Below are positions 1-7,948 of a stretch of DNA of 64,000 bases, piece by piece. Below the pieces are notes generated by a model, which was not told where the DNA came from, ran no database searches, and saw nothing but the letters and a program-made list of their open reading frames with translations. Each line of letters begins with the position of its first letter. Position 1 is the first letter of the stretch. The translations under genes and the position numbers were made by a program. The stretch covers positions 186,001 through 250,000 of the forward strand of contig NZ_SMSK01000006.1 of the NCBI RefSeq assembly GCF_004354985.1, read 5' to 3'. The DNA comes from Segetibacter sp. 3557_3. Lineage in GTDB: Bacteria > Bacteroidota > Bacteroidia > Chitinophagales > Chitinophagaceae.

Positions 1-759
1 TACCTGGACGTATCTTATGGTACCCACCGGGCCCAGAAAGTAGATGTATTTTTACCTGCAGGTCGAACGCGCACTGCAACAAAAGTGATCGTGTTTATAC
101 ATGGAGGAAGCTGGAGCGGTGGAGATAAATCGGAATTTAATGCCGGGATAAAGGCTATTCGTGATCACCTTCCCGACTTTGCGATTTTTAATATCAATTA
201 TCGTCTTGCAGCCGCACCAAACAACATCTACCCGACACAAATTAACGATGTGCAAAGTGCGCTTGACTTTATAAAGCGTAAATCCGATGAGTACCAGGTA
301 AACACTTCGAAAATAGTGCTGATAGGTGCAAGTGCGGGAGCTCACCTGGCTTTGCTGCAGGCTTATAAGTTTAATGACGGAAACATAAAGGCGGTAGTTA
401 ACCTGTTTGGTCCCACTGACCTAACGGATCTTTACTTCAACCATCCTTTTCCCACAGGCTCGCAACCGGTGCTCCGCAATTTTCTAGGCACCACTCCGAC
501 CAACAACTCCGCGAGGTATAAAGAAACATCACCGATTAATTACGTGACCCCACAATCTGTGCCTACAAGGATATTTCATGGTGAGGCAGACCCGGTGGTT
601 CCGGTTGCACAATCCATAAACCTAAAGAAAAAATTAGAAGCCGCTAAAGTGAAGGTTGAAATGACCATTTATCCCGGTGCAGGTCATGGGTGGTTCGACG
701 CTAATATTGCTGATACCTATGCAAGCACCGTGAAGTTCATCAGGCAAAATGTGCAATAA
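1..759 (+). CDS. Alpha/beta hydrolase (esterase/lipase-like), 5' end outside window
   Basis: The frame is open from the first base, so the start codon lies upstream; 252 residues are visible. It carries the oxyanion-hole motif HGGSW early on, the nucleophile elbow GASAGAH (GxSxG), and a C-terminal HGEADPVVP segment followed by GAGHGW. These would supply the catalytic Asp and His of a carboxylesterase or BD-FAE-like hydrolase. The substrate cannot be read from sequence. Its stop codon overlaps the start of the next gene by one base (TAATG), which implies translational coupling. The family is secure and the function is only general. Confidence 0.85.
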   Translation, partial: YLDVSYGTHRAQKVDVFLPAGRTRTATKVIVFIHGGSWSGGDKSEFNAGIKAIRDHLPDFAIFNINYRLAAAPNNIYPTQINDVQSALDFIKRKSDEYQVNTSKIVLIGASAGAHLALLQAYKFNDGNIKAVVNLFGPTDLTDLYFNHPFPTGSQPVLRNFLGTTPTNNSARYKETSPINYVTPQSVPTRIFHGEADPVVPVAQSINLKKKLEAAKVKVEMTIYPGAGHGWFDANIADTYASTVKFIRQNVQ

Positions 760-1211
760 TGAAAGAAGCCGAATTTAGTTATGCCTGTTTCGACCGGTTG
801 GAGAATAAAGTGCTGTATGCTATCTTGCGTTTACGCAGCGAGGTGTTTGTTGTGGAACAGAACTGCGTTTTTTTGGACATCGACGATAAAGATCAGCAGA
901 GTCACCACCTAACAGGTTGGGTTAACGAAAAACTTGCCGCATACGCCAGGATTGTTCCTGCGGGTGTTGCATACGATTACAATTCTATCGGGCGCGTAGT
1001 TACCTCCCCATCATTCAGGGGAACAGGGTTAGGAAGGGAGCTTCTGGAGAAATCAATCCAATATTGCTATGCACTACACGGGGTTAGCCCGATAAAAATC
1101 GGGGGTCAGCTATACCTCCAACAATTCTATGAATCATTCGGGTTTAAACAGACAAGCGAAGTGTACCTGGAAGATGGTATAGCACATATTGAAATGATGT
1201 TATATCCTTAA
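759..1211 (+). CDS. elaA: GNAT family N-acetyltransferase, ElaA type
   Basis: This is a 150-residue single-domain acetyltransferase. The N-terminal part has the ElaA signature LRSEVFVVEQNC followed by a YLDID-like segment (FLDIDDKD). The acetyl-CoA loop is visible as RGTGLGREL (R/Q-x-x-G-x-G/A). ElaA proteins are a small conserved GNAT branch whose physiological substrate is not well defined. It starts inside the stop codon of the preceding hydrolase, so the two are probably co-translated. No terminator is obvious downstream, and the 250-base gap before the next gene shows no recognisable element. Confidence 0.88.
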   Translation: MKEAEFSYACFDRLENKVLYAILRLRSEVFVVEQNCVFLDIDDKDQQSHHLTGWVNEKLAAYARIVPAGVAYDYNSIGRVVTSPSFRGTGLGRELLEKSIQYCYALHGVSPIKIGGQLYLQQFYESFGFKQTSEVYLEDGIAHIEMMLYP

Positions 1212-1462
1212 AATACCGTGAATCAATATGAGTTTGGTATAATTCCTGCTGTATAGGTTCGCGCAATCACGTGAACACCTGGATTTCAGTTCAGCGTATG
1301 TTTGTTATTTCCCCGATTGCCAACAAGCCAATCTATTCAATATTCATGTTAACCGGCGATATCCGCTTGCCATTGCATGTTCCTCATTTCGGGTAATAAG
1401 TACCCGGAGAGGCAACCTTTGCACCATGGATGCCGACTAAACATTGAATATTAATACGACTG

Positions 1463-2269
1463 ATGAAACAAATTACATCGCTGTTCACCCTTGGTTTGAT
1501 GTTGCTCGCAGGTTGCGATAAATCGCCTTCGGTAGCCCCCGTGAAAGACAAAGCCTATGAACTTGTTTGGGCTGATGAATTCGATTATTCCGGCTTACCA
1601 AAAAGCACCAACTGGGACTATGAAACAGGAAAGGTTCGCAATAATGAAGAGCAATTCTATAAGGCCGCAAGCCTCGAAAATAGCCGGGTAGAAAACGGCC
1701 TGTTGCACATTACTGCGACCTACGACAAAAACCGCGAAGAAGCCATCAGGTCGGCAAGTGTAATTACCAAAGGCAAAGTAGATTTCCTGTACGGGAGAAT
1801 TGAAGCCCGTGTAAAGATGCCTTCAGGTAAAGGTGCATGGCCGGCAGTATGGACGCTTGGTAAAAACCGCGAAACGGTTGGTTGGCCAGCTTGTGGTGAA
1901 ATTGATATTGTTGAATGGCTCGGACATATTCCATCTTATGTTTTTGGCAGCCTCCACAAGGGAAATGATCAAAACAAAGACGTTCCGATGATTGGACCAT
2001 ACCAGGTTACTACTGATGTAACTGCAGGCTTTCACAATTATGCCATAGAATGGGAAAATGATGCCATCAGGTTTTTCTTTGACGATGTAAATTATGTGAC
2101 CTACACGCCCGCACAAATGACTGGAGCTGAATGGCAGCAATTTTCAAGACCGCATTATTTATTGCTTAACCTTGCGATGGGTGGTAAAAGCGGTGGAACT
2201 ATCGACTACAACAGCTTTCCGCTTGTTTACCAAATTGATTATGTCCGGTACTACAAGCGAACAAAATAG
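1463..2269 (+). CDS. Glycoside hydrolase family 16 (laminarinase-type beta-glucanase) lipoprotein
   Basis: The protein has 268 residues. It begins with a lipoprotein signal ending in LLAGC (Cys18), so it is probably anchored in the outer or inner membrane. The rest is one GH16 domain with the catalytic motif GEIDIVE at about residues 145-151; Glu146 is the expected nucleophile and Glu151 the acid/base. The extra residue in this motif is typical of laminarinase-like GH16 enzymes that cut beta-1,3(4)-glucans. Conserved Trp residues nearby (AWPAVW, WPACG) would line the substrate groove. No carbohydrate-binding module, SusC/SusD pair or regulator lies next to it, so it looks like a single-gene transcript. 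Confidence 0.92.
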   Translation: MKQITSLFTLGLMLLAGCDKSPSVAPVKDKAYELVWADEFDYSGLPKSTNWDYETGKVRNNEEQFYKAASLENSRVENGLLHITATYDKNREEAIRSASVITKGKVDFLYGRIEARVKMPSGKGAWPAVWTLGKNRETVGWPACGEIDIVEWLGHIPSYVFGSLHKGNDQNKDVPMIGPYQVTTDVTAGFHNYAIEWENDAIRFFFDDVNYVTYTPAQMTGAEWQQFSRPHYLLLNLAMGGKSGGTIDYNSFPLVYQIDYVRYYKRTK

Positions 2270-2530
2270 TATTCTAATTGCACGCCTAATTCTACTGGTT
2301 GGCTTATCTGCGTGAGTCGCCACGATAGCATCATATGACTTTGACCCGGATGATCGGCCATGATAAGAGCTGGTGAAAAGATCTACAGTTAGCTGAACGG
2401 TTAGTCCGTACCCCGATTTATTTACCTCCTGAAAATCACGCCTAATTGCTTTAACGTTAATGGCCAATATGCACTTGTTCAGGTGAAATAACCTGCGATA
2501 TCTTCTTTTCCCGCCATTTTTCAATTAGTA

Positions 2531-2560
2531 TTTACATTTCGGTTTTTGACCTTATTTTTG
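2531..2560 (+). promoter_or_regulatory. Bacteroidetes-type promoter for sucD
   Basis: TATTTTTG at 2553-2560 matches the -7 consensus TAnnTTTG exactly, with a weaker -33 candidate TTTA at 2531-2534 (18-base spacer). The sucD start lies 42 bases further on. The remainder of the 333-base gap (2270-2602) shows no other recognisable gene or site. Confidence 0.55.
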
Positions 2561-2602
2561 CGCTCCCGGCAATTATCGGGATAAAACATTTAAACGACTG
2601 CC

Positions 2603-3475
2603 ATGAGCGTATTAGTGAATAAAAACTCTAAAGTTATTGTACAGGGATTTACCGGTACAGAAGGGTCATTTCATGCTTCCCAGATGATAGAATATGGCAC
2701 CCAGCTGGTAGGCGGGGTTACACCTGGAAAAGGCGGAAGTACGCATCTCGACAAGCCTGTTTTTAATACTGTAGCTGATGCTGTAGCTAAAACAGGTGCT
2801 AACGTGAGTATCATATTTGTTCCACCAGCTTTTGCCGCAGACGCTATTATGGAAGCTGCAGATGCGGGAATAGAACTCGTGGTTTGCATTACAGAAGGTA
2901 TTCCGGTGCAGGATATGGTTAAAGTAAAGAACTACCTCATTGGCAAACAAACCCGGTTAATTGGGCCGAACTGCCCAGGCGTAATCACCGCGGACGAAGC
3001 AAAAGTTGGCATTATGCCAGGCTTTATCTTCAAGCCGGGACGTATTGGGATTGTGTCAAAATCAGGTACGCTTACTTATGAAGCGGCGGATCAAACCGTT
3101 AAAGCGGGATTGGGTATCAGTACCGCAATCGGTATTGGTGGCGACCCAATCATCGGAACCACAACCAAAGAGGCGGTTGAACTGCTGATGAACGATCCCG
3201 AAACAGATGGGATTATAATGATTGGTGAAATTGGTGGTGGCATGGAAGCAGAAGCTGCTAACTGGATAAGAGAAAACGGAAGCAAAAAACCCGTTGTAGG
3301 TTTTATCGCTGGTCAAACAGCACCTCCCGGTCGCAGGATGGGTCATGCCGGTGCAATCATTGGTGGCGCTGACGACACAGCCGCTGCAAAAATGAAGATC
3401 ATGCGTGAGTGCGGCATTCACGTAGTGGACAGTCCCGCAGATATTGGAAAGACAATGGCGCAGGCGATCAAATAA
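2603..3475 (+). CDS. sucD: Succinate-CoA ligase, alpha subunit
   Basis: This 290-residue protein spans the whole family length. It makes the catalytic half of succinyl-CoA synthetase in the TCA cycle, coupling succinyl-CoA and succinate interconversion to nucleotide phosphorylation. The N-terminal CoA-binding Rossmann part includes [12 protein letters not shown] and the GGVTPGKGG loop. The active-site phosphohistidine is His248 in [10 protein letters not shown]. The beta subunit (sucC) is not adjacent, so the two subunits are encoded apart in this genome. A good -7 promoter lies upstream and a strong terminator follows directly, so it is monocistronic. Confidence 0.97.
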   Translation: MSVLVNKNSKVIVQGFTGTEGSFHASQMIEYGTQLVGGVTPGKGGSTHLDKPVFNTVADAVAKTGANVSIIFVPPAFAADAIMEAADAGIELVVCITEGIPVQDMVKVKNYLIGKQTRLIGPNCPGVITADEAKVGIMPGFIFKPGRIGIVSKSGTLTYEAADQTVKAGLGISTAIGIGGDPIIGTTTKEAVELLMNDPETDGIIMIGEIGGGMEAEAANWIRENGSKKPVVGFIAGQTAPPGRRMGHAGAIIGGADDTAAAKMKIMRECGIHVVDSPADIGKTMAQAIK

Positions 3476-3500
3476 GTTTGCTGCCTTTAAAGAATAACGA

Positions 3501-3526
3501 AACCCGGCTAATCAGCCGGGTTTTCC
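3501..3526 (+). terminator. Intrinsic terminator after sucD
   Basis: A perfect 9-bp stem (AACCCGGCT at 3501-3509, AGCCGGGTT at 3514-3522) with a 4-base loop is followed by T residues. It lies 25 bases after the sucD stop codon. Confidence 0.85.
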
Positions 3527-3684
3527 TGTAATAATGGTTTTGCTTTGCGAGGGCATGATCAACCGCTACAAAGTTCACGTGTAGCAATCCTGACATCCGA
3601 TAGCGAATTGTCCCGGCCCAATTGCTTCTATTTTCAACCCGGTGCTTTGCACTTCGCTACGTTCATCTTCAAGCGCCATACCCC

Positions 3685-4791
3685 ATGCAAGATTTACCTG
3701 TTTCCCCGAGCACTTTCCTCGGCTATACCGATTGTGATTACCTGATCGTAGGCCAGGGCATCTGTGGAACCCTGCTGAGTTGGAACCTTCAAAAAGCGGG
3801 AAAAAAGGTAATTGTTATTGATGAGCCGCAGCCCTTTACTGCTTCGAAAGTAGCAAGTGGGGTAGTTAACCCGGTTACGGGCAGAAGAATAGTACGAACC
3901 TGGCGAATAGAGGAACTTCTGCCTTTTGCTTTAGAAACCTATACTACGCTCGGAGATGAACTGGGTACAAGGCTGGTTGAACATTGCAGTATACTTGATT
4001 TTTTTCCCGGACTTCAAATGAAGGAATCTTTTGAAAAAAGACTTGCTGAAGAAACAGATTACCTGCACATTCCCGGCAACCAGGAGGCACTAACAACCCT
4101 GTTCAACTATCATTTTGGGGTAGGTGAAATTCGTTCATGTTTACTGGTGGACCTTAACGAGCTACTCGCGGGATGGCGAACGATGCTGATGCAAAGAAAC
4201 AGCCTGCGGGAAGAAGCATTTGAATGGGAGGAGTGCTTAGTTGACAGTAGCCAGGTACAATACAAAGATATACGCGCAAAAGTCGTCATCTGTTGTGAAG
4301 GGGTTAGGGGTTTTACGAACCCCTACTTTAAGAATTTACCATATACCCGAATGAAAGGTGAAGCGCTGATTGTTTCTATTCCCGGCCTGCCTGCCGACAA
4401 CATTTATAAACAGGGAATTAATATTGTTCCATGGGAAGATGGGCTGTTTTGGATTGGCTCAACTTATGAATGGGAGTTTACGGATTTAATGCCCACCTCT
4501 GCCTGGCGCTTAAAAGTGGAAGAACAATTGAAATACTGGTTAAAACTCCCGTACACTATCGTTGATCACCTCGCATCAGAAAGACCAGCCAATATGGAAC
4601 GACGACCTTTTGTCGGGGTTCATCCCAGATATCCAAGTGTTGGAATCCTGAACGGAATGGGCGCTAAAGGTTGTTCTCTGACGCCATTTTTTGCTAAACA
4701 GCTGACCGATTTCTTGATAAATGGCACACCGATATACCATGATGCCGACGTTACGCGTTTTGCGAAAGTACTTGCCCGCACGATGAACTAG
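3685..4791 (+). CDS. FAD-dependent oxidoreductase (DAO/glycine-oxidase-like)
   Basis: The protein has 368 residues from the ATG at 3685. The dinucleotide-binding motif GQGICG sits at residues 23-28, followed by an acidic residue at the end of the second strand (VIVIDEP), as in FAD enzymes of the D-amino-acid oxidase superfamily. A C-terminal GAKG loop (NGMGAKGCSL) would close over the flavin. The substrate cannot be assigned. The frame stays open upstream to a TTG at 3622, but the extra residues do not look like family sequence. A weak promoter-like pair (TTG at 3608, TATTTTCA at 3629-3636) also favours the later ATG. No operon partner is evident. Confidence 0.85.
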   Translation: MQDLPVSPSTFLGYTDCDYLIVGQGICGTLLSWNLQKAGKKVIVIDEPQPFTASKVASGVVNPVTGRRIVRTWRIEELLPFALETYTTLGDELGTRLVEHCSILDFFPGLQMKESFEKRLAEETDYLHIPGNQEALTTLFNYHFGVGEIRSCLLVDLNELLAGWRTMLMQRNSLREEAFEWEECLVDSSQVQYKDIRAKVVICCEGVRGFTNPYFKNLPYTRMKGEALIVSIPGLPADNIYKQGINIVPWEDGLFWIGSTYEWEFTDLMPTSAWRLKVEEQLKYWLKLPYTIVDHLASERPANMERRPFVGVHPRYPSVGILNGMGAKGCSLTPFFAKQLTDFLINGTPIYHDADVTRFAKVLARTMN

Positions 4792-4852
4792 TAAATTCCC
4801 AATGGTTGCGATTCGCATGTAAAAAAATATTTGAAACCGTTATTTTTAGATC

Positions 4853-5251
4853 ATGGCTGCAGAAGAGAATTACGTGATACCCGTTGCATTTAGAAGAATG
4901 GAAAATCTTCATATCGTGTTCTGGCTATTTAAAGACATCAGCTGGTGCCTGGTGTGGAAACCCCTGGGGCTGGCGATGATTGTACCAACCCTGGTAATTG
5001 CGGTGATCATTGCATACCGAACCCGCCAATTCATGTCGGAAATCTGCCACAACCTTTCCATAGTTTTTTGGATAGCCGCTAATTCCTATTGGATGATCAC
5101 AGAGTTTTATGAATTCGACGAAAAGATACTCACCGGCAGTATCACTTACCGGGATTTAACTGTTGTGCCATTTGCCCTTGGCATTTTGACGCTGGCATAT
5201 TATTATCTTCTCTGGAAGCCCAGGCACAAAGAAGAGCCGGTTACGTTATAA
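4853..5251 (+). CDS. Small integral membrane protein of unknown function
   Basis: The protein has 132 residues and no recognised domain. Three clear hydrophobic segments are visible (around GLAMIVPTLVIAVIIAY, LSIVFWIAANSYWMI and VVPFALGILTLAYYYLLW), and a Trp-rich stretch near residue 25-40 may add a fourth. The C terminus is charged (KPRHKEEP). It starts 61 bases after the oxidoreductase and 123 bases before the glycosyltransferase. The composition and intact frame suggest a real gene. No function is proposed. Confidence 0.7.
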   Translation: MAAEENYVIPVAFRRMENLHIVFWLFKDISWCLVWKPLGLAMIVPTLVIAVIIAYRTRQFMSEICHNLSIVFWIAANSYWMITEFYEFDEKILTGSITYRDLTVVPFALGILTLAYYYLLWKPRHKEEPVTL

Positions 5252-5346
5252 GGTGCAATTGTTCTACTCCAGGGCTTCCATCCGGTTTGCTGTTGACGTT
5301 CATGTCCCGTCTTCAATTTACGCTGACTGCGCTTGCTTGTTTTCAC

Positions 5347-5354
5347 TAGTTTTG
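5347..5354 (+). promoter_or_regulatory. -7 promoter element upstream of the GT39 gene
   Basis: TAGTTTTG matches TAnnTTTG exactly. No good TTTG lies 17-21 bases upstream, so only half the promoter is supported. It places transcription start near 5361, which rules out the TTG at 5333 as the translation start of the next gene. Confidence 0.4.
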
Positions 5355-5374
5355 CCGCGAGCAAAAAAACCCAC

Positions 5375-6949
5375 TTGCAAACAAACCAAACATTCCATCA
5401 AAAGCATTTTATATGGTTGATGGCCATCCTTTTCTTTATTCTTTTCTTTAAGCTGGGTTCAGCTCCGATATACATTCTGGACGAAGCAAAAAATGCACAG
5501 TGTGCCCGTGAAATGCTGCAGCGAAACGATTGGGTTGTGCCTACGTTTAATGGTGAGTTGCGTACAGATAAGCCGGTACTGCATTACTATTTTATGATGA
5601 CGGCATATAAACTGTTTGGTGTATCAGAATTTGCTGCACGTTTCTTTTCTGCCCTGCTTGGTTGCCTTACTGTACTGCTTACATTTATGTTCAGCAAAAA
5701 GTATACAGGTGCGCTTACCGGCTTTTGTGCTGCACTTGTACTTGCCGCATCCACTCAATTCCTATTCGAATTCCGGCTTTCTGTACCCGATCCTTACCTG
5801 ATATTTTTTATTGCTGCCGGCCTTTTTACGGGCTATGCTTACCTGCAGCAAGGCAAACTCCTGTACCTGTTGTTGGCTGCCGTTGCATTCGGGCTTGCAA
5901 CACTTGCAAAAGGGCCCGTCGCACTTGCATTACCGGGACTATGCCTGCTGGTATGGGTGATCCTCAGAAAGAATTGGGCCTATGTTTTTTCCTGGAAAAT
6001 GTTGTTGGCATTGCTCGTTATTGCTGCCATAACAGCCCCCTGGTACCTGGCGGTACACAAGGCAACAAATGGGGCCTGGACACAAGGCTTTTTTATTGAA
6101 CATAACCTGAACCGTTTTTCGGATCCGCAGGAAGGGCACGGTGGACTGTTTATAGTAACCATACTGTTTGTCCTTATCGGCATGCTGCCGTTTACCTCCT
6201 TTTTGGGCGAGGTGACAAAAGCACGAAAGGCGGTTTTCGATGACGACTTCATTAAGTTTGCAGGGATCGTTGTGCTCGCATTTGTGGTATTTTTTTCCAT
6301 TTCGAGCACAAAACTCCCGAACTACCCGATGCCATGTTATCCATTCGCGGCCATCATAATCGGGCACTACTTAAGCAAGGTGATCAATGGTGATTTGGGC
6401 TTAAAAAAATACCCGCTTTTTATTGTTCTGGTGGTATTGTTTGCCGTACCTATCGGCGGCTACTTTGCCATACAAGCTGAAAACGAAGCTTCACGCGTAA
6501 GCACAATTGCCTTGTTTCTGCTGGTTGCCCCGCTTGCTATGATCGCGGCTTTACTCCGGTGGAACAACACCACGAATTATCTCCGCATCATTCGTATTGC
6601 AGGAGCATATAGCCTGCTTAATATCCTTGCCCTGCACATTGTGTACCCCGTGTTGTACCTGCAGAACCCGGTTGCAAAAACGCTGGCGACGGTAAAAAAG
6701 TACAAGGTGGTGTTGTCGTATAAACTCTACAATCCCGGCTTTAATTTCTACCTCGATCAAAACGTGCAAAAATTTTTCGACGTTGAAAGCTTACGTAATG
6801 CCATTGCCGCAAACCCAGACGCAGTTGTAATCAGTCGCATGGACAATGAAGCCGATCTGCAAAAGTTGCCGCTCAAAAAGCTTGCTTCTCATCACGACCT
6901 TTTTGAATCTCCAACGACCGTTGTATATGCGAGCTACGATAAACCTTAA
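5375..6949 (+). CDS. GT39-family (ArnT/PMT-like) membrane glycosyltransferase
   Basis: The protein has about 524 residues and roughly eleven hydrophobic helices. The first periplasmic loop holds the acidic motif LDEAKNAQCAREM, followed by RTDKPVLHYY. These are hallmarks of ArnT and protein-mannosyltransferase relatives that use polyprenyl-phosphate sugars. Such enzymes glycosylate lipid A, other envelope lipids or proteins on the outer face of the inner membrane. The start is uncertain: TTG at 5375 keeps the whole first helix, while the first ATG at 5420 falls inside it. The PAP2 gene overlaps its 3' end by 23 bases, suggesting a joint role in lipid-linked sugar chemistry. Confidence 0.87.
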   Translation: MQTNQTFHQKHFIWLMAILFFILFFKLGSAPIYILDEAKNAQCAREMLQRNDWVVPTFNGELRTDKPVLHYYFMMTAYKLFGVSEFAARFFSALLGCLTVLLTFMFSKKYTGALTGFCAALVLAASTQFLFEFRLSVPDPYLIFFIAAGLFTGYAYLQQGKLLYLLLAAVAFGLATLAKGPVALALPGLCLLVWVILRKNWAYVFSWKMLLALLVIAAITAPWYLAVHKATNGAWTQGFFIEHNLNRFSDPQEGHGGLFIVTILFVLIGMLPFTSFLGEVTKARKAVFDDDFIKFAGIVVLAFVVFFSISSTKLPNYPMPCYPFAAIIIGHYLSKVINGDLGLKKYPLFIVLVVLFAVPIGGYFAIQAENEASRVSTIALFLLVAPLAMIAALLRWNNTTNYLRIIRIAGAYSLLNILALHIVYPVLYLQNPVAKTLATVKKYKVVLSYKLYNPGFNFYLDQNVQKFFDVESLRNAIAANPDAVVISRMDNEADLQKLPLKKLASHHDLFESPTTVVYASYDKP

Positions 6950-7553
6950 CACCAAGAGATTCTTTGTTGCAACAGGCATTTCGTTGTTGCTGGCGGTGGT
7001 GATCCTTTACCTGTCATTCGCAATAGGTAGAAAAGAGTTTTTCCTCCTCCTCAATACCGATCTCGGCTCAGCAGTTGATTTGTTTTTCCAGTACTTCACG
7101 TTTATGGGTGATGGGATCCTTTGGGTGCTCTGGCTCATCTGGATCTTTCGTACAAAACGCAAACAGTTGTTGCCCCTCATCTTAGCTTCATTCGCCCTTA
7201 CCACCATCTTTACGCAGGTCTTCAAGTACTTCATCCTTCCGGACGAACTTCGCCCCTCAAAAGCATTCGACGATCTCTCGCAGGTGCACTTTGTGCAGGG
7301 CGTAACCGTACACGCTACCAGCAGTTTTCCATCAGGTCATACGGCAACCGCTTTTACTTTTGTGCTGTTGTTTGCGCTTACCGTAAAACGGGTAGATACA
7401 CTGGTGCTGGCTTTTATTGTTGCTGTGCTGGTAGGTTACTCCAGGGTTTACCTTGGGCAGCACTTTCCCCTAGATCTCGGCGGTGGAATTATTGTTGCTA
7501 TTTTTTCTGTTAGCCTGGCGTATGTAGTGCAGAAACGATATGGTGGTGGGTAA
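6927..7553 (+). CDS. PAP2-family phosphatase (membrane lipid phosphatase)
   Basis: The protein has 208 residues and about six membrane helices. The three phosphatase motifs are present: K100 to RP at 109-110 (spacing two residues longer than classical), PSGH at 135-138, and SRVYLGQH at 172-179 followed by Asp183. The family removes phosphate from lipid phosphates such as undecaprenyl diphosphate, phosphatidic acid or lipid A. The ATG at 6927 is preferred because further upstream the frame only overlaps the glycosyltransferase deeper. The overlap with a GT39 enzyme hints at envelope lipid modification or carrier recycling; that is inference. Confidence 0.88.
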   Translation: MRATINLNTKRFFVATGISLLLAVVILYLSFAIGRKEFFLLLNTDLGSAVDLFFQYFTFMGDGILWVLWLIWIFRTKRKQLLPLILASFALTTIFTQVFKYFILPDELRPSKAFDDLSQVHFVQGVTVHATSSFPSGHTATAFTFVLLFALTVKRVDTLVLAFIVAVLVGYSRVYLGQHFPLDLGGGIIVAIFSVSLAYVVQKRYGGG

Positions 7554-7735
7554 TTGGGTATTGAGGTATTGGGTATTGAGGGGTTGGGAAGAAAGTTGGT
7601 AGATGATTGGTTGATAAGTTGAGCAGTAGTGGGTATAAAAGTATTGGGTATTGAGGGGTTGGGAAGAAAGTTGATTGGTTGATAAGTTGACTTGTTGATA
7701 AGTTGATTGGTTGACTGGTTGATAAGTGAATGGTT
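7554..7735 (+). repeat. Low-complexity direct repeats after the PAP2 gene
   Basis: A 33-base unit beginning GTATTGGGTATTGAGG occurs identically at 7566-7598 and 7641-7673. Each copy is followed by several 7-8 base units of the TTGATAAG / TTGATTGG type. The strand is strongly G/T-rich. No coding frame looks natural here. It occupies most of the 395-base gap before the convergent efflux operon. Confidence 0.75.
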
Positions 7736-7844
7736 CTGGGGATGACTAGTTTAGTACAGCGTACCGGGTTCATGTTGTGCAGGAACCCATTTTTGAATTT
7801 TGCATTTTTAATTTTTACTTTTTAATTGTTCCTCCTTGTTCTGC

Positions 7845-7911
7845 CTTTGAACCGAGCGTGGCAACGATGTCGCCCAAAGTATCTCCTGCTGGTACCATAA
7901 AAAAAACCACC
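7845..7911 (+). repeat. Dispersed intergenic repeat, copy 1 of 4
   Basis: This copy shares CAACGATGTCGCCC with the copy at 61284. It also shares the pattern GCCCAAA..GT, CTCCT, GCTGGTrCCA and a run of A with the copy at 18081-18136 (minus strand). Its A-tract doubles as the T-tract of the efflux operon terminator on the other strand. Confidence 0.5.
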
Positions 7912-7925
7912 CGTTTCCAGGTGGC
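7899..7925 (-). terminator. Intrinsic terminator of the efflux operon
   Basis: Read on the minus strand, CCACC (7920-7924) pairs with GGTGG (7907-7911) and is followed by eight T residues. It lies 24 bases after the RND pump stop codon. Confidence 0.75.
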
Positions 7926-7948
7926 TTATATATGTGTCGTTGGTTATT

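Noticed and set aside
5333-5419. TTG at 5333 as the start of the GT39 gene
   Set aside because: It lies upstream of the -7 promoter element at 5347-5354, so it would not be transcribed from that promoter.
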